Source: an uncultured Pelagibacteraceae bacterium
GTDB lineage: Bacteria > Pseudomonadota > Alphaproteobacteria > Pelagibacterales > Pelagibacteraceae
Direction of reading: 5' to 3'
NCBI GenBank assembly: GCA_902610675.1
Contig: CACLWP010000006.1
Span: 1-61,781, forward strand
DNA length: 61,781 nt
Shown: one piece after another, positions 11,201-21,104 of the stretch
Layout of the letters: each line of letters starts with the position of its first letter
Position numbering within the stretch: the stretch's first letter is position 1
The notes under the pieces: model-generated
Databases searched by the model: none
Told to the model about the DNA's origin: nothing
Seen by the model: the letters and a program-made list of their open reading frames with translations, nothing else
Translations under genes and position numbers: made by a program

Positions 11201-12422
11201 TAATGGGGTTCAAGTAGCGATATATAAAGTTGCTTATGGTTCAAGATTATTTTTTAAGAATGATGATAAAGTAAAAGCAAATACAAAAATTTGTGAGTGG
11301 GATCCGTATACAACACCTGTTATTGCTGAAAAAAGTGGCGTAGCTAGCTATGTTGATTTAATAGACGGCTTATCAATTCAAGAAACAACAGATGATGCAA
11401 CAGGTATTTCATCTAAATCAGTTATAGATTGGAGATCACAATCTAAAAGTTCTGACCTGAAACCAAGAATTACATTAAGAGATGAAAAAGGAAATGTAAT
11501 TAAAAAAGCGGATGATAATGAAGCTAGGTATTATTTAGTACCTGACTCGATTTTATCTGTAAAAGATGGACAAAAAGTTTCAGCAGGAGATGTTATAGCA
11601 AGACTTCCTAAAGAAACGACAAAAACAAAAGATATAACTGGAGGATTACCAAGAGTTGCCGAATTATTTGAAGCAAGAAAAGCTAAAGATAGTGCAATCA
11701 TAGCTGAGAATGATGGGCAAGTTATTTTTGGTAAAGAAGTAAGAGGTAAACAGAAAGTTTCAATTACTCCAGAAGATGGATCAGAACCTTCAAATTATTT
11801 AATACCTAAAGGAAAGCATATTAATTTCAACCAAGGTGAAAAAATTAAGAAAGGTGAATATTTGCTTGATGGACAGCCTTTGCCTCATGATATTTTAAGA
11901 ATAATGGGTATTAAAGATCTAACTGAATATTTTGTTAATCAAGTACAGGAAGTTTATAGATTACAAGGTGTAATTATTAATGATAAACATATAGAGACAA
12001 TTTTAAGACAAATGTTGAAAAAAGTTGAAGTTAAAAACTCAGGTGACTCAACATATCTTCCAGGTGAAATTATTGATAGAATTAAATTTGAAAATAATAA
12101 CGAAAAATTAAAATCAGAAGGAAAAAAACCTGCAATTGGTGAAAGAGTTTTGATGGGTATTACAAAAGCATCATTACAAACTGAATCATTTATATCAGCT
12201 GCTTCTTTCCAAGAAACGACTAGGGTCCTCACAGATGCTGCAATTAAAGGTAAAGTTGATCCATTAAATGGATTAAAAGAAAATGTAATTGTTGGTAGAT
12301 TGGTTCCAGCTGGAACAGGTAATATTAAGAATAAATGGAACAAAAAAGCCTTAGAGGACGATAACAAATTCTTATCTGAACAAGATAAAATTGAATCTTC
12401 AGAAACCCAAGCAAATCAATAA
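8259..12422 (+). CDS. rpoC: DNA-directed RNA polymerase subunit beta'
   Basis: RpoC is the beta' subunit carrying the catalytic magnesium site. It is 1387 aa (E. coli 1407). An N-terminal zinc site is formed by C73, C75, C88 and C91. The catalytic NADFDGD motif is at residues 462-468. A second zinc cluster lies in the CENPGF / [12 protein letters not shown] region. The trigger loop has MRTFHVGG. It starts 2 bases after rpoB and is followed by the largest gap in the superoperon, so some transcripts may end or restart there. Confidence 0.99.
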   Translation: MSKELADLFKNSEISEAQNFNSIKISLASPEKIKSWTYGEIKKPETINYRTFRPEKDGLFCARIFGPIKDYECLCGKYKRMKFRGIICEKCGVEVTKSNVRRERMGHINLATPVAHIWFLKSLPSRIALAVDMKLKEIERVLYFENFIVIEPGLTGLKRNQLLNEEELARYQDEFGEEAFTAGIGAEAVLEMLKNLDLELERKNLINYIKETKSKVNEERAIKRLKLIESFIETGQKPEWMIMTVIPVIPPELRPLVPLDGGRFATSDLNDLYRRVINRNNRLKRLMDLKAPDIIVRNEKRMLQESVDALFDNGRRGRVITGTGKRPLKSLAEMLKGKQGRFRQNLLGKRVDYSGRSVIVVGPDLKLHECGLPKKMALELFKPFLYARLNKLGLASTIKQAKKLVEKETNAVWDALELIVREHPVLLNRAPTLHRLGVQAFEPKLIEGDAIELHPLTCAAFNADFDGDQMAVHVPLSLEAQLEARILMLSTNNILSPSNGKPIIVPSQDMILGIYYLSQEPLTDKPSGYFVNADQIEFALSSGEIKVHSTIISRFETIDEKGNKKFEKYTSTAGRFLLANLLPKNKDIKFSLIDRLLPKKVVSEVIDIVFRFCGQKTTVIFCDKLKDLGFKHAFKAGISFGKDDLVIPESKTQLIDDTKKLIADYETQYSEGLITRGEKYNKVVDAWSKCTDKVAGEMMKGISATEKTPEGLKINSVFMMADSGARGSAAQMKQLAGMRGLIAKPSGEIIESPITSNFKEGLTALEYFNSTHGARKGLADTALKTASSGYLTRRLCDVAQDLTITKVSCENPGFIELSEILEGGNVVVSLSERSLGRVTASEVKNPITGEIVIKKSTMIDEAGCDLIDAAGVKSIRVYSVMTCGSKQGVCATCYGRDLSRGKMVHVGEAIGMISAQSIGEPGTQLTMRTFHVGGTASVKQDSQIVTKNEGTLKIINSNILEDSKKNLIVMGRNTQLSIEDDNGVQVAIYKVAYGSRLFFKNDDKVKANTKICEWDPYTTPVIAEKSGVASYVDLIDGLSIQETTDDATGISSKSVIDWRSQSKSSDLKPRITLRDEKGNVIKKADDNEARYYLVPDSILSVKDGQKVSAGDVIARLPKETTKTKDITGGLPRVAELFEARKAKDSAIIAENDGQVIFGKEVRGKQKVSITPEDGSEPSNYLIPKGKHINFNQGEKIKKGEYLLDGQPLPHDILRIMGIKDLTEYFVNQVQEVYRLQGVIINDKHIETILRQMLKKVEVKNSGDSTYLPGEIIDRIKFENNNEKLKSEGKKPAIGERVLMGITKASLQTESFISAASFQETTRVLTDAAIKGKVDPLNGLKENVIVGRLVPAGTGNIKNKWNKKALEDDNKFLSEQDKIESSETQANQ

Positions 12423-12451
12423 AAAAAATCACCTCAATCAAAGGTTTTAGT

Positions 12452-12479
12452 TTGACAAAGTGTAATTAATAAGTAATTT
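12452..12479 (+). promoter_or_regulatory. Possible promoter before the S12 leader
   Basis: A perfect TTGACA (12452-12457) is followed after 16 bases by TAATTT (12474-12479), a weak match to the -10 consensus. It sits just upstream of the folded rpsL leader, where an internal promoter for the str/S10 genes would be useful. The -10 match is poor and the leader stem starts almost at once, so the call is tentative. Confidence 0.3.
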
Positions 12480-12550
12480 GGCGTTGTTTTTGGTTGGATG
12501 TAGTACTTATTGGATGTACTAAACGCTGCCATGATTAACCTGCCAGTTAT
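12480..12550 (+). ncRNA. Candidate ribosomal protein S12 (rpsL) leader RNA
   Basis: The 157-base rpoC-rpsL gap is the longest non-coding stretch in the superoperon and is less A+T-rich than other gaps. Stem 1 pairs GGCGTT (12480-12485) with AACGCT (12522-12527), one G-U pair. Stem 2 pairs TAGTAC (12501-12506) with GTACTA (12516-12521). TTGGATGTA occurs twice (12494-12502 and 12510-12518). A further small hairpin has TAAC/GTTA around CTGCCA (12536-12549). A cis-regulatory motif ahead of rpsL has been reported in Candidatus P. ubique and Rickettsiales relatives (the rpsL_ricks type, from memory). A role in S12-responsive control of rpsL-rpsG-fusA is inferred. Confidence 0.6.
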
Positions 12551-12579
12551 TTCATCAAAAATACAATAATTTAAATTTT

Positions 12580-12951
12580 ATGCCTACAATTAACCAGTTG
12601 TTAAGAAAAAAAAGAGTTAAGCAAACTAAAAGGAACAAAGTTCCTGCATTGCAAAAACAACCTTTAAAAAGAGGGGTGTGTGTTAAAGTTTATACTACCA
12701 CTCCAAAAAAACCAAACTCTGCACTCCGAAAAGTCGCTAGAGTTAGATTATCTAATGGTTTCGAAGTAACAGCATATATACCTGGTGAAGGACATAATTT
12801 ACAGGAACACTCTGTAGTTTTAATTAGAGGAGGAAGAGTAAAAGACTTACCAGGAGTAAGATATCATATTCTTAGAGGAAACTTGGATACACAAGGTGTG
12901 GCTAACAGAAAAAAAAGAAGATCTTTATACGGAACTAAAAAAGGTAAGTAA
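12580..12951 (+). CDS. rpsL: 30S ribosomal protein S12
   Basis: S12 is the decoding-centre protein that contacts the A-site codon-anticodon helix. At 123 aa it is near E. coli length (124). The [13 protein letters not shown] and [13 protein letters not shown] segments retain the two lysines whose mutation gives streptomycin resistance elsewhere. It is preceded by the folded leader at 12480-12550 and followed 2 bases later by rpsG. Confidence 0.98.
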   Translation: MPTINQLLRKKRVKQTKRNKVPALQKQPLKRGVCVKVYTTTPKKPNSALRKVARVRLSNGFEVTAYIPGEGHNLQEHSVVLIRGGRVKDLPGVRYHILRGNLDTQGVANRKKRRSLYGTKKGK

Positions 12952-12953
12952 TT

Positions 12954-13424
12954 ATGTCTAGAAAAAAATCTCAACCAAAAAAAGATATCATACCTGATCC
13001 AAAGTTTAATTCGACCATTATTCCAAAATTAATAAATAATATAATGTATGATGGTAAAAGAGGAACTGCTGCTAAAATAGTTTATGACGCTATAGATAAA
13101 ATTAAAACCAAATCAAAAGATGAGCCAATTAATATTTTTAATGAAGCTATCAATAATATTAAGCCGACTGTCGAAGTAAGATCAAGGAGAGTTGGTGGTG
13201 CAACCTATCAAGTACCAGTTGAAGTAAAAAGCAAACGAGCACAAGCACTAGCTATTAGATGGCTTGTAGACTCGGCAAGAAAAAGAAAAGATAAACATAT
13301 GTCAGATAAAATTTTTAATGAACTTTATGATGCCTATGAAAGAAAAGGAGCTGCGGTTAAAAAAAAAGAGGATGTTCATAAAATGGCAGAGTCAAATAAA
13401 GCTTTCGCACATTTCAGATGGTAA
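12954..13424 (+). CDS. rpsG: 30S ribosomal protein S7
   Basis: S7 nucleates assembly of the 30S head and lies near the E site. At 156 aa it has standard length. The segment RSRRVGGATYQVPVEV is the conserved beta-hairpin, and the C-terminus ends with the usual ANKAFAHFRW-like tail (NKAFAHFRW). In E. coli S7 represses the str operon through the rpsL-rpsG spacer; here that spacer is only 2 bases, so this mode looks unavailable. Confidence 0.98.
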   Translation: MSRKKSQPKKDIIPDPKFNSTIIPKLINNIMYDGKRGTAAKIVYDAIDKIKTKSKDEPINIFNEAINNIKPTVEVRSRRVGGATYQVPVEVKSKRAQALAIRWLVDSARKRKDKHMSDKIFNELYDAYERKGAAVKKKEDVHKMAESNKAFAHFRW

Positions 13425-13430
13425 AATATT

Positions 13431-15509
13431 ATGGCTAGAACTCATACATTAGATAAATATAGAAACATAGGTATCATGGCTCATATTGATGCTGGAAAAA
13501 CAACCACTACTGAAAGAATTTTATACTATACAGGTAAAAGCCATAAAATTGGTGAAGTGCATGATGGTGCAGCAACAATGGACTGGATGGAACAAGAACA
13601 AGAAAGAGGCATAACAATTACCTCAGCAGCTACAACTTGTTTTTGGCAAGATCATAGAATAAATATAATTGATACCCCTGGCCATGTTGATTTTACTATT
13701 GAAGTAGAAAGATCTTTAAAAGTTTTAGATGGTGCAGTAGCAGTTTTTGATGGAGTCGCAGGTGTTGAACCACAATCAGAAACAGTATGGAGACAAGCTG
13801 ACAAGTATAAAGTACCAAGAATTTGTTTTGTTAATAAATTGGATAGAACTGGTGCTGATTTTTTTAGATGCGTAGATATGATCAAAGACAGATTAGGTGC
13901 GAAGCCTTTAGTAATACAGGTTCCAATTGGTATTGAAGCGTCATTAACAGGTGTTGTTGATCTTGTTAAAATGAAAGCTCAAGTATGGAAAAATGAGGCC
14001 TTGGGTGCTGAGTGGGAATATAAAGATATACCAGATGATTTAAAGGAAATATCGCAAAAATACAGAACAGAATTAGTTGAGGCAGCTGTTGAACAAGATG
14101 AAAAATTAATGGAGTCATACCTAAATGGTGATGAGATAAAAGAAGATGATCTTGTTAAATGCATAAGAAAAGGAACGTTAAATTTTGATTTTGTTCCTGT
14201 AATGACTGGCTCAGCTTTTAAAAACAAGGGTGTTCAACCACTTTTAGATGCAGTGGTCAATTATCTACCAAGTCCTGTTGATATAGGCTCAATTAAAGGA
14301 ACTAAATTGGGTAGTGAGGATGAGTTAGAGATGAAATTTGAGGATAGTGCACCATTTTCGGCTTTAGCTTTCAAAGTAGCTAATGATCCCTTTGTAGGAT
14401 CCTTAACCTTTATAAGAATTTATTCTGGGACTATAAAAACTGGAACAGCAGTTTTTAATTCATCCAAAGAAAAAGAGGAAAGAGTTGGTAGAATGCTTTT
14501 AATGCACGCAAACTCTAGAGAAGATATCAAAGAAGCTAACGCTGGCGATATTGTAGCCTTGGCAGGTCTAAAAAACACGATTACTGGTCATACTTTATGT
14601 GATGAAGAAAATAGCGTTCTTTTAGAACCTATGGAGTTTCCAGATCCTGTAATTGAAATTGCAGTAGAACCTAAAACTAAAGCAGACCAAGAAAAGATGG
14701 GTGAGGCTTTAGGAAGATTAGCAAAAGAGGATCCATCATTTAGAGTAACCTCAGATGAAGAATCTGGCCAAACAATTATTAAAGGCATGGGAGAGTTACA
14801 TTTAGATATTATCGTTGATAGAATGAAAAGAGAGTTCAAAGTTGAAGCCAATGTTGGTGCTCCTCAAGTTGCATACAGAGAGACAGTAGAAAATTCCTCA
14901 GAAGTTGAATATACACATAAAAAACAAAGTGGTGGTGCAGGTCAATTTGCTAAAGTTAAATTACTTGTAGAGCCTCAAGATGCTGGTAAAGGTCGCGAGG
15001 TTGAAAGCAAAATTAAAGGTGGATCTATACCTAAAGAGTTTATTCCTGGTGTTGAAAAAGGAATAGAGACAGTGTCTGATGGTGGAATTTTAGCTGGCTT
15101 TCCAATGATTGATTATAAAGTAACAATCCTTGATGGATTACATCATGATGTTGACTCTAGTGTTTTAGCTTTTGAATTAGCAAGTAGAGCATGTTTTAAA
15201 GAAGCTTGCACAAAGGGTGGTTTAAAACTTTTAGAACCAGTTATGAGAGTTGAAGTTGTAACCCCAGAGGATTATATGGGTGATGTTATTGGTGACTTAA
15301 ACAGTCGAAGAGGACAAATAAGCACTCAGGAGCAAAGAGGTAACGCAACTGTAATTACTGCAATGGTCCCTTTAGCTAATATGTTTGGATACATTAATAG
15401 CCTAAGATCTATGTCACAAGGAAGAGCACAATACTCAATGTTTTTTGATCATTATTCAAAAGTTCCTCAAAATGTTCAAGACGAAGTAACCAAAAAGATT
15501 GCAGGTTAA
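13431..15509 (+). CDS. fusA: Elongation factor G
   Basis: EF-G is the GTPase that drives ribosomal translocation. It has 692 aa (E. coli 704). The P loop is AHIDAGKTT at residues 17-25, followed by DTPGHVDF and NKLDR. Domains II-V are complete, with YRETV and the domain IV loop region HHDVDSS. It is followed directly by rpsJ rather than by a second tuf, fusing the str and S10 gene runs. Confidence 0.99.
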   Translation: MARTHTLDKYRNIGIMAHIDAGKTTTTERILYYTGKSHKIGEVHDGAATMDWMEQEQERGITITSAATTCFWQDHRINIIDTPGHVDFTIEVERSLKVLDGAVAVFDGVAGVEPQSETVWRQADKYKVPRICFVNKLDRTGADFFRCVDMIKDRLGAKPLVIQVPIGIEASLTGVVDLVKMKAQVWKNEALGAEWEYKDIPDDLKEISQKYRTELVEAAVEQDEKLMESYLNGDEIKEDDLVKCIRKGTLNFDFVPVMTGSAFKNKGVQPLLDAVVNYLPSPVDIGSIKGTKLGSEDELEMKFEDSAPFSALAFKVANDPFVGSLTFIRIYSGTIKTGTAVFNSSKEKEERVGRMLLMHANSREDIKEANAGDIVALAGLKNTITGHTLCDEENSVLLEPMEFPDPVIEIAVEPKTKADQEKMGEALGRLAKEDPSFRVTSDEESGQTIIKGMGELHLDIIVDRMKREFKVEANVGAPQVAYRETVENSSEVEYTHKKQSGGAGQFAKVKLLVEPQDAGKGREVESKIKGGSIPKEFIPGVEKGIETVSDGGILAGFPMIDYKVTILDGLHHDVDSSVLAFELASRACFKEACTKGGLKLLEPVMRVEVVTPEDYMGDVIGDLNSRRGQISTQEQRGNATVITAMVPLANMFGYINSLRSMSQGRAQYSMFFDHYSKVPQNVQDEVTKKIAG

Positions 15510-15510
15510 A

Positions 15511-15819
15511 ATGGAGAAACAGAATATTAGAATAAAATTAAAAGCCTATGACAACAAAGTTTTGGATGCATCAACTGAAGAAATAGTTAACACTGTAAAA
15601 AGAACCGGTGCAACCATTAAGGGTCCAATTCCTCTTCCTACTAAGATAGAAAGATACACAGTTTTAAGATCACCGCATATAGATAAGAAAAGCAGAGAGC
15701 AATTTGAGTCTAGAACACATAAAAGATTAATAGATATTATAGAACCAACACCTCAAACTGTTGAGGCTTTAATGAAATTAGATTTAGCTTCAGGTGTAGA
15801 TGTGGAGATAAAAATTTAA
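15511..15819 (+). CDS. rpsJ: 30S ribosomal protein S10
   Basis: S10 is a head protein of the 30S subunit that also works as NusE in antitermination. I chose the ATG at 15511, one base after the fusA stop. This gives 102 aa beginning [14 protein letters not shown], as in most S10 proteins (E. coli 103). An in-frame ATG at 15499 would add 4 residues and overlap fusA by 11 bases. It opens the S10 gene run. Confidence 0.97.
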   Translation: MEKQNIRIKLKAYDNKVLDASTEEIVNTVKRTGATIKGPIPLPTKIERYTVLRSPHIDKKSREQFESRTHKRLIDIIEPTPQTVEALMKLDLASGVDVEIKI

Positions 15820-15821
15820 TT

Positions 15822-16532
15822 ATGAGAGAAATAGCTTTATTTGGTAAAAAAATTGGTATGACTAGAGAGTTTTATAAAACCGGTCAATTAGTTCCTGTGA
15901 CTGTTTTAAAAATGGAAAAAGCTCGTGTAATTAATGTTATAGATTTAGAAAAAAGAGGTTACAAAGCTGTTCAATTAGGTTTCGGTAAAATAAAGAATTC
16001 TAAATTAAATAAGTCGATGAGAGGTTATTTTTCAAAAAAAAATACTGAAGCTAAAAAGAGATTAAAGGAATTTAGAGTTGAAAATTTAGAGAATTTTAAG
16101 GAAGGAAACGAATTTGGTATTGAGATTTTTAAAGATATAAAATTTGTTGATACAAAATCTAAAACTATAGGTAAAGGATTTGCAGGAGCTATGAAAAGAC
16201 ATAATTTTGGGGGCTTAAGAGCTTCACATGGAGTATCAATCTCCCATAGATCTCACGGTTCAACTGGTCAAAGACAAGATCCAGGAAAAGTTTTTAAAGG
16301 TAAAAAAATGGCAGGTCATATGGGTGACAAATTAAGAACAATGCAAAACATCGAGATTATAAGAACTGACTTGGAGAATGAGTTGCTTTACTTAAAAGGT
16401 TCTATTCCAGGTTCAAAAAATACAGAAGTTTTAGTTAAAGGATCTGTTAAAAACATTAAAAAATTAACAATTCTTGAAAAAATTAAAATTGCTGAAGAAG
16501 CGAAAAAAACACCAGATAAAAAGAAAAAATAA
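15822..16532 (+). CDS. rplC: 50S ribosomal protein L3
   Basis: L3 is an early-assembly protein reaching toward the peptidyl-transferase centre. It is 236 aa, longer than E. coli (209), mainly through a lysine-rich C-terminal tail (ending TPDKKKK) and insertions in the N-terminal half. The conserved loop SHGVSISHRSHGSTGQRQDPG is present around residues 135-155. It overlaps the rplD start by one base (TAATG). Confidence 0.97.
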   Translation: MREIALFGKKIGMTREFYKTGQLVPVTVLKMEKARVINVIDLEKRGYKAVQLGFGKIKNSKLNKSMRGYFSKKNTEAKKRLKEFRVENLENFKEGNEFGIEIFKDIKFVDTKSKTIGKGFAGAMKRHNFGGLRASHGVSISHRSHGSTGQRQDPGKVFKGKKMAGHMGDKLRTMQNIEIIRTDLENELLYLKGSIPGSKNTEVLVKGSVKNIKKLTILEKIKIAEEAKKTPDKKKK

Positions 16533-17155
16533 TGAAATTAGATAAACTGAATTTAGATGGAAAAAAAAGCTCAATTGAAGTTTTAGATAAAATTTTTTCC
16601 GCAAAAATAAATCACAAACTTGTAAGTAGTGTTTTATATAAAACAAATGCTAACTACAAAGGAAGACATGCTAAAACAAAACAACAAAACGAAGTATCCG
16701 GACCAACATCAAAGATATATGCGCAAAAAGGGACTGGTAATGCAAGACATGCGAGCAAAAAGGCTCCTATATTTGTTGGTGGAGGTATAGCTCATGGTCC
16801 TAAAGGTCAGTCTTCATATAAAACTAGAAAATTAAATAAAAGTGAGAAGAAAAAAAGCATTGCATCATTGATAAGTGAAAAGACTAAAAATGATGATTTG
16901 TTAGTCTTGAGTGATTTTAATCATGAAATTAAAAAAACTAAAGAGATGAGTAATATTCTTAGAAAATTTGAAGTTCTAAATTCATTAATTATTTTAGATA
17001 AATCCTCAAAAGATAAAATTGAAAAATCAATTAGAAACATACCCAATATTAAAGTGACAGATATCAATCATTTCAGCGCATTTGATATTATCAAATTTAA
17101 AAAGATTGTTTTTACTGAAAGTTCAGTGAAAGAATTAGAAAAAAGGTATGCGTAA
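16532..17155 (+). CDS. rplD: 50S ribosomal protein L4
   Basis: L4 lines the peptide exit tunnel with its long loop. It is 207 aa (E. coli 201). The tunnel loop is recognisable as KIYAQKGTGNARHASKKAPIF at about residues 63-83, followed by GGGIAHGPK. In enteric bacteria L4 represses the S10 operon by attenuation in its leader. No such leader exists here because rpsJ follows fusA directly. Its end overlaps the longest rplW start by 8 bases. Confidence 0.97.
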   Translation: MKLDKLNLDGKKSSIEVLDKIFSAKINHKLVSSVLYKTNANYKGRHAKTKQQNEVSGPTSKIYAQKGTGNARHASKKAPIFVGGGIAHGPKGQSSYKTRKLNKSEKKKSIASLISEKTKNDDLLVLSDFNHEIKKTKEMSNILRKFEVLNSLIILDKSSKDKIEKSIRNIPNIKVTDINHFSAFDIIKFKKIVFTESSVKELEKRYA

Positions 17156-17450
17156 AATGCAGAAAATTCATTTATACGATAAAATATTGTCACCTTTGTT
17201 AACTGAAAAATCTACAAACTTATCAGAGCAAAATAAGATTGTTTTTAAGGTTCATAAAAATGCAAATAAAAAAAATCTTAAATCAAATATTGAAAAAATT
17301 TTTAAAGTTAATGTTACAAAAATAAATATTATTAATAAACAAAATAGAACCAAATTAACAAGAGGCAGAAAAGTAAAAGTTTCTGGCTTTAAAAAAGCAA
17401 TAATAACACTCAAAAAGGGTCAAACAATTGATTTAACAACTGGAATTTAA
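17148..17450 (+). CDS. rplW: 50S ribosomal protein L23
   Basis: L23 sits at the tunnel exit, where trigger factor and SRP dock. The ATG at 17148 gives 100 aa and overlaps rplD by 8 bases. A second ATG at 17157, just after the rplD stop, gives 97 aa beginning MQKIHLYDKIL; either may be used. The PLLTEKST motif near the N-terminus and the KVNVTKINIINKQ core are typical of the family. Confidence 0.95.
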   Translation: MRKMQKIHLYDKILSPLLTEKSTNLSEQNKIVFKVHKNANKKNLKSNIEKIFKVNVTKINIINKQNRTKLTRGRKVKVSGFKKAIITLKKGQTIDLTTGI

Positions 17451-17451
17451 T

Positions 17452-18291
17452 ATGGCACTTAAAACTTTTAAACCTTATACAAAATCTACTAGAGGTACGA
17501 TCCTAGTCCAAAGGGATGGATTGTGGAAAGGCAAACCATTTAAGTCATTAGTTTCACCTAAAAATGCGATGAAGGGTAGAAATAATAATGGACATATAAC
17601 ATCCATAAATAGAGCTGGTGGTCATAAAAAAATGTACAGACATGTAGATTTTTATAGAAAAAAATTTGATGCTCCAGCTACAGTTGAGAGAATAGAATAT
17701 GATCCAAATAGATCTTGTTATATAATGTTAGTAAAATTTAAGGATAATTCTCATTCTTATTATTTAGCACCACAAAAAATAAAAGTTGGTGACAAAATTG
17801 AAAACGGATCTAAGAAAGAGATAAAAATTGGTAACTGTATGCCTTTACAGGATATACCTGTTGGTATTGATATTCACAATGTTGAAATACAGCCTGGTGG
17901 TGGTGGAAAAATTGCTAGGTCAGCTGGGACATCAGTAACTATAAGTGGGTTAGATGGAAATTATAGTTTAATCAAACTTGCATCTGGTGAGGTTAGAAAA
18001 ATAGACTCTCGTTCATTAGCTACGATAGGTGTCTTAAGTAACCCTGATCAAAAAAATATCAAAATTGGTAAAGCTGGCAGATCAAGATGGTTAGGCAGAA
18101 GACCTCATACAAGAGGTGTTGTTAAAAATCCGGTTGATCATCCGCATGGAGGTGGTGAAGGTAAAAGTGCTGGTGGTAGACATCCAGTCTCTCCAAAGGG
18201 CCAATCTGCAAAAGGACTTAAAACGAGAGATAATAAAAGAACAGATAAATTTATTGTTAAAAGAAGAAACAAAAGAAAGGACACAAAATAA
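17452..18291 (+). CDS. rplB: 50S ribosomal protein L2
   Basis: L2 is required for subunit joining and peptidyl-transferase assembly. It is 279 aa (E. coli 273). The conserved C-terminal region [17 protein letters not shown] carries the His thought to lie near the catalytic centre, and the middle has [12 protein letters not shown]-like residues ([12 protein letters not shown]). It overlaps the rpsS start by one base (TAATG). Confidence 0.98.
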   Translation: MALKTFKPYTKSTRGTILVQRDGLWKGKPFKSLVSPKNAMKGRNNNGHITSINRAGGHKKMYRHVDFYRKKFDAPATVERIEYDPNRSCYIMLVKFKDNSHSYYLAPQKIKVGDKIENGSKKEIKIGNCMPLQDIPVGIDIHNVEIQPGGGGKIARSAGTSVTISGLDGNYSLIKLASGEVRKIDSRSLATIGVLSNPDQKNIKIGKAGRSRWLGRRPHTRGVVKNPVDHPHGGGEGKSAGGRHPVSPKGQSAKGLKTRDNKRTDKFIVKRRNKRKDTK

Positions 18292-18590
18292 TGGCTAGAG
18301 CAGTTTGGAAAGGTCCTTTTGTTGAAGAAAGTTTAATGAAAAAAGTTGATAAATACAAAACAGATCCAAAAAAGATACCAATAAAAACATGGTCAAGAAA
18401 GTCAACAATCCTGCCAGATTTTGTTGGTGTGAGTTTTTTAATTTATAATGGAAAAAAGTTTATACCCATAACTGTCTCAGAAGACATGGTAGGTCATAAA
18501 CTTGGAGAGTTTGCTCCTACTAGAACTTTCTTTGGTCATACTCCAGCTGACAAGAAGGCTAAACCTGCAGATGCTGAGGCTAAGAAATAA
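18291..18590 (+). CDS. rpsS: 30S ribosomal protein S19
   Basis: S19 sits at the top of the 30S head and contacts S13. It is 99 aa (E. coli 92). It begins [15 protein letters not shown], and the core contains [15 protein letters not shown] and [15 protein letters not shown]. The C-terminus has a short Ala/Lys tail (PADAEAKK) beyond the usual end. The rplV start lies 2 bases after the stop. Confidence 0.97.
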   Translation: MARAVWKGPFVEESLMKKVDKYKTDPKKIPIKTWSRKSTILPDFVGVSFLIYNGKKFIPITVSEDMVGHKLGEFAPTRTFFGHTPADKKAKPADAEAKK

Positions 18591-18592
18591 TT

Positions 18593-18991
18593 ATGAGTAA
18601 AAAAAAGAAAAAAAATTTGAAGAAAGATAATCTTGTCAAGTCGATAAACAACAACATAAGATCAAGCGTAAGAAAACTCAACCCTATTTTGAGAGGTATT
18701 GTTGGAAAAAAAGTAGATGTAGCAATAAGAGATTTAAAATTTTCAGAAAAACGAATAACAAAAGATATTAGAAAAACTATAAGTTCTGCGGTTGCTAATG
18801 CTGAAAATAATTTTCAATATGATATTGATAAATTAATTGTTAAAGAAGCTTATTGTGGAAAAAAAATTATTATGAAAAGATTTAGACCTAGAGCAAAAGG
18901 AAGAGCAGCACCAATAATTAAACCATATTCAAGTGTCACGATAATATTATCAGAAGCAAAAAAATTGGAGAGTCATGGGTCAAAAGGTTAA
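18593..18991 (+). CDS. rplV: 50S ribosomal protein L22
   Basis: L22 lines the nascent-chain tunnel with a beta-hairpin. It is 132 aa against 110 in E. coli, the excess being a lysine-rich N-terminal tail (residues 2-17). The tunnel hairpin region [20 protein letters not shown] is conserved. Its end overlaps the rpsC start by 17 bases, an unusually long overlap for this gene run. The rpsC frame starts with the standard MGQKVNP, so the overlap looks real. Confidence 0.96.
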   Translation: MSKKKKKNLKKDNLVKSINNNIRSSVRKLNPILRGIVGKKVDVAIRDLKFSEKRITKDIRKTISSAVANAENNFQYDIDKLIVKEAYCGKKIIMKRFRPRAKGRAAPIIKPYSSVTIILSEAKKLESHGSKG

Positions 18992-19655
18992 TCCAGTAGG
19001 TTTTAGATTAGGTGTTAACAGGGGGTGGGACTCTGTATGGTACGCAAAAAAAAAGGATTTCGGTAATTATCTAATTGAGGATTTTAAAATTAGAGATTAC
19101 GTTAAAAAAAATGTTGTTAATTCTGGTGTTTCAAAAGTTATGATAGAGAGAACTTCTAATAAATGCTTTGTAACTATTTATACGTCTAGGCCAGGTTTTG
19201 TTATTGGAAAAAAAGGAAGTGATATCGACAAAATTAAGAATAATTTATCAAAATTTACTAAAAATGAAGTCACATTAAATATAAAAGAAGTAAAAAAACC
19301 AGAGACCAATGCCTATTTAGTTGCTGAAAATATTGCTCAACAGTTAGTAAAAAGAATTTCATACAGACGTGCTATGAAAAGAGCAATGCAGTCTTGTTTA
19401 AGACTTGGCGCAAAAGGAATAAAAGTATCAATGAGTGGTAGATTGGGAGGAAACGAAATTGCAAGAACAGAATGGTTAAGAGATGGAAGTATCCCATCAC
19501 ACACGTTAAGAGCTGATATTGATTATGCAGAAGCTGAAGCTTTAACAACATACGGTATAATTGGTATTAAGGTTTGGATTTACAAAGGTGAAGTTTTTGC
19601 AAAAGAGTTTAGTCAAGAAACCAACAAAGTAATTTCAAGAGAGGGTAAGGAATAA
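18975..19655 (+). CDS. rpsC: 30S ribosomal protein S3
   Basis: S3 is part of the mRNA entry channel helicase. It is 226 aa (E. coli 233). It starts [13 protein letters not shown], has a KH type-2 domain with [13 protein letters not shown] (GxxG loop) around residue 75, and the C-terminal [13 protein letters not shown]. It overlaps rplV by 17 bases and ends directly against rplP. Confidence 0.98.
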   Translation: MGQKVNPVGFRLGVNRGWDSVWYAKKKDFGNYLIEDFKIRDYVKKNVVNSGVSKVMIERTSNKCFVTIYTSRPGFVIGKKGSDIDKIKNNLSKFTKNEVTLNIKEVKKPETNAYLVAENIAQQLVKRISYRRAMKRAMQSCLRLGAKGIKVSMSGRLGGNEIARTEWLRDGSIPSHTLRADIDYAEAEALTTYGIIGIKVWIYKGEVFAKEFSQETNKVISREGKE

Positions 19656-20066
19656 ATGTTGCAACCAGTAAGAACTAAATGGAGAAAAGCCCACAAAGGT
19701 AGAATTCATGGAAGTGCTTCTAGAGCTAATTTTATTAATTATGGTGCATATGCGCTTAAAGCTTTAACGCCAGAAAGAGTAACTGGCAAACAAATTGAAG
19801 CTGCTAGAGTAGCATTGACAAGACACATGAAAAGACAAGGAAGGGTTTGGACCAGAATATTCCCTAATATACCAGTTTCAAAAAAACCAATAGAAGTTCG
19901 TATGGGTAAAGGAAAGGGTTCCCCAGAATTTTATGCCTGCAGGGTAAAACCTGGTAGAATATTATTTGAAGTTGATGGTGTTTCAGAACAAATAGCGAAA
20001 GAGGCTCTTTACAAAGCTTCGGCTAAGCTTCCAATAAAAACCAAAACAATAAAAAGGTTTCTATAA
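19656..20066 (+). CDS. rplP: 50S ribosomal protein L16
   Basis: L16 organises the A-site tRNA channel of the 50S subunit. It has 136 aa, as in E. coli. The segments [13 protein letters not shown] at the start, [16 protein letters not shown] in the middle and [18 protein letters not shown] near the end are diagnostic. It begins immediately after the rpsC stop and is followed 1 base later by rpmC. Confidence 0.98.
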   Translation: MLQPVRTKWRKAHKGRIHGSASRANFINYGAYALKALTPERVTGKQIEAARVALTRHMKRQGRVWTRIFPNIPVSKKPIEVRMGKGKGSPEFYACRVKPGRILFEVDGVSEQIAKEALYKASAKLPIKTKTIKRFL

Positions 20067-20067
20067 T

Positions 20068-20259
20068 ATGAAGAAGCAAGAGATCAAAAAACTTTCTAAA
20101 GACGAAATTTTGAAAAATATAGATAAATTTAAAAAAGATTTATTCAATTTTAGATTTCAAAAAATTAATTCACAGGTAACAAACCCTGCAAAAATTAATG
20201 AAACAAAAAAAAATATTGCTAGATTAAAAACTATGCTCAAAGGAAAAATAAATGCCTAA
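20068..20259 (+). CDS. rpmC: 50S ribosomal protein L29
   Basis: L29 lies beside L23 at the tunnel exit. It is 63 aa, equal to E. coli. It is a two-helix protein with [19 protein letters not shown], the L29 signature, and the later IARLKTML. Its end overlaps the rpsQ start by 8 bases. Confidence 0.95.
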   Translation: MKKQEIKKLSKDEILKNIDKFKKDLFNFRFQKINSQVTNPAKINETKKNIARLKTMLKGKINA

Positions 20260-20488
20260 AAAAATTTTAACAGGTATAGTAGTAAGTGATAAACCAAATA
20301 AAACAATTACTGTTTTGATTGAAAGAAAATATTCACATCCAGTGCTAAAAAAGATTGTAAGAGTACGTAAGAAATATAATGCTCACGATGAAAATAATAA
20401 GTACAAAACAGGAGACAAAGTTTCAATTGTTGAAAGTAGGCCATTTTCAAAAAATAAAAGATTTCAAGTCATGGAGAATATTAAATAA
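20252..20488 (+). CDS. rpsQ: 30S ribosomal protein S17
   Basis: S17 is a primary 16S rRNA-binding protein with an OB fold. It is 78 aa (E. coli 84). [19 protein letters not shown] and the C-terminal [17 protein letters not shown] are typical. It overlaps rpmC by 8 bases at the start and rplN by one base at the end (TAATG). Confidence 0.96.
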   Translation: MPKKILTGIVVSDKPNKTITVLIERKYSHPVLKKIVRVRKKYNAHDENNKYKTGDKVSIVESRPFSKNKRFQVMENIK

Positions 20489-20856
20489 TGATACAAGTAC
20501 AGACAGAATTACAGGTTGCTGATAACACAGGTGCAAAAAAGATTGAGTGTATAAAAGTTTTAGGTGGGTCTAAAAGAAGATATGCAAGTATTGGAGATAC
20601 AATTGTGATAGCTGTAAAAGAAGCAATCCCTAAAGGTAAGGTAAAAAAAGGATCAGTTCATAAAGCAGTTGTGGTTCGAGTAAAAAAAGGCATTCATAGA
20701 GATGATGGATCAAAAGTTAGATTTGACAACAATGCAGCAGTTTTAGTTGACGACAAAGGTGAGCCAGTTGGAACAAGGATTTTTGGACCAGTTACTAGAG
20801 AGCTTAGAACAAGAGGTCAAATGAAAATAATTTCTTTGGCACCCGAGGTAATATAA
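20488..20856 (+). CDS. rplN: 50S ribosomal protein L14
   Basis: L14 forms part of inter-subunit bridges and binds the silencing factor RsfS in other bacteria. It is 122 aa (E. coli 123). It begins [18 protein letters not shown] and ends with [24 protein letters not shown] is the usual late motif. One-base TAATG overlaps join it to rpsQ and rplX. Confidence 0.98.
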   Translation: MIQVQTELQVADNTGAKKIECIKVLGGSKRRYASIGDTIVIAVKEAIPKGKVKKGSVHKAVVVRVKKGIHRDDGSKVRFDNNAAVLVDDKGEPVGTRIFGPVTRELRTRGQMKIISLAPEVI

Positions 20857-21104
20857 TGATTAAAAAAGGCTTAAAAGTAAAAATTTTAACTGGCAAAGAT
20901 AAATTAAAAGAGGGTGAAGTTATAGAAATTGATAGAGCAAGTAATAGAGCTAAAGTTAAAGAACTCAATATGATCAAAAAGCATGTAAAAACAACTAAAG
21001 AGAAGAAAGGTGGAATTTTTTCAAAAGAAAATTTTATTCATATATCAAATTTAAAGTTAATTGATGACAAGAAGAAGAATAAAAAAACAGAGGTTAAGAA
21101 ATAA
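20856..21104 (+). CDS. rplX: 50S ribosomal protein L24 (short)
   Basis: L24 starts 50S assembly by binding the 5' end of 23S rRNA. The KOW motif is clear ([19 protein letters not shown]), followed by the tail segment [19 protein letters not shown]. At 82 aa it is about 20 residues shorter than E. coli (104): it lacks the usual C-terminal domain and ends in a lysine-rich tail. TAATG overlaps flank it on both sides, so the reading frame is fixed by its neighbours. Confidence 0.94.
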   Translation: MIKKGLKVKILTGKDKLKEGEVIEIDRASNRAKVKELNMIKKHVKTTKEKKGGIFSKENFIHISNLKLIDDKKKNKKTEVKK

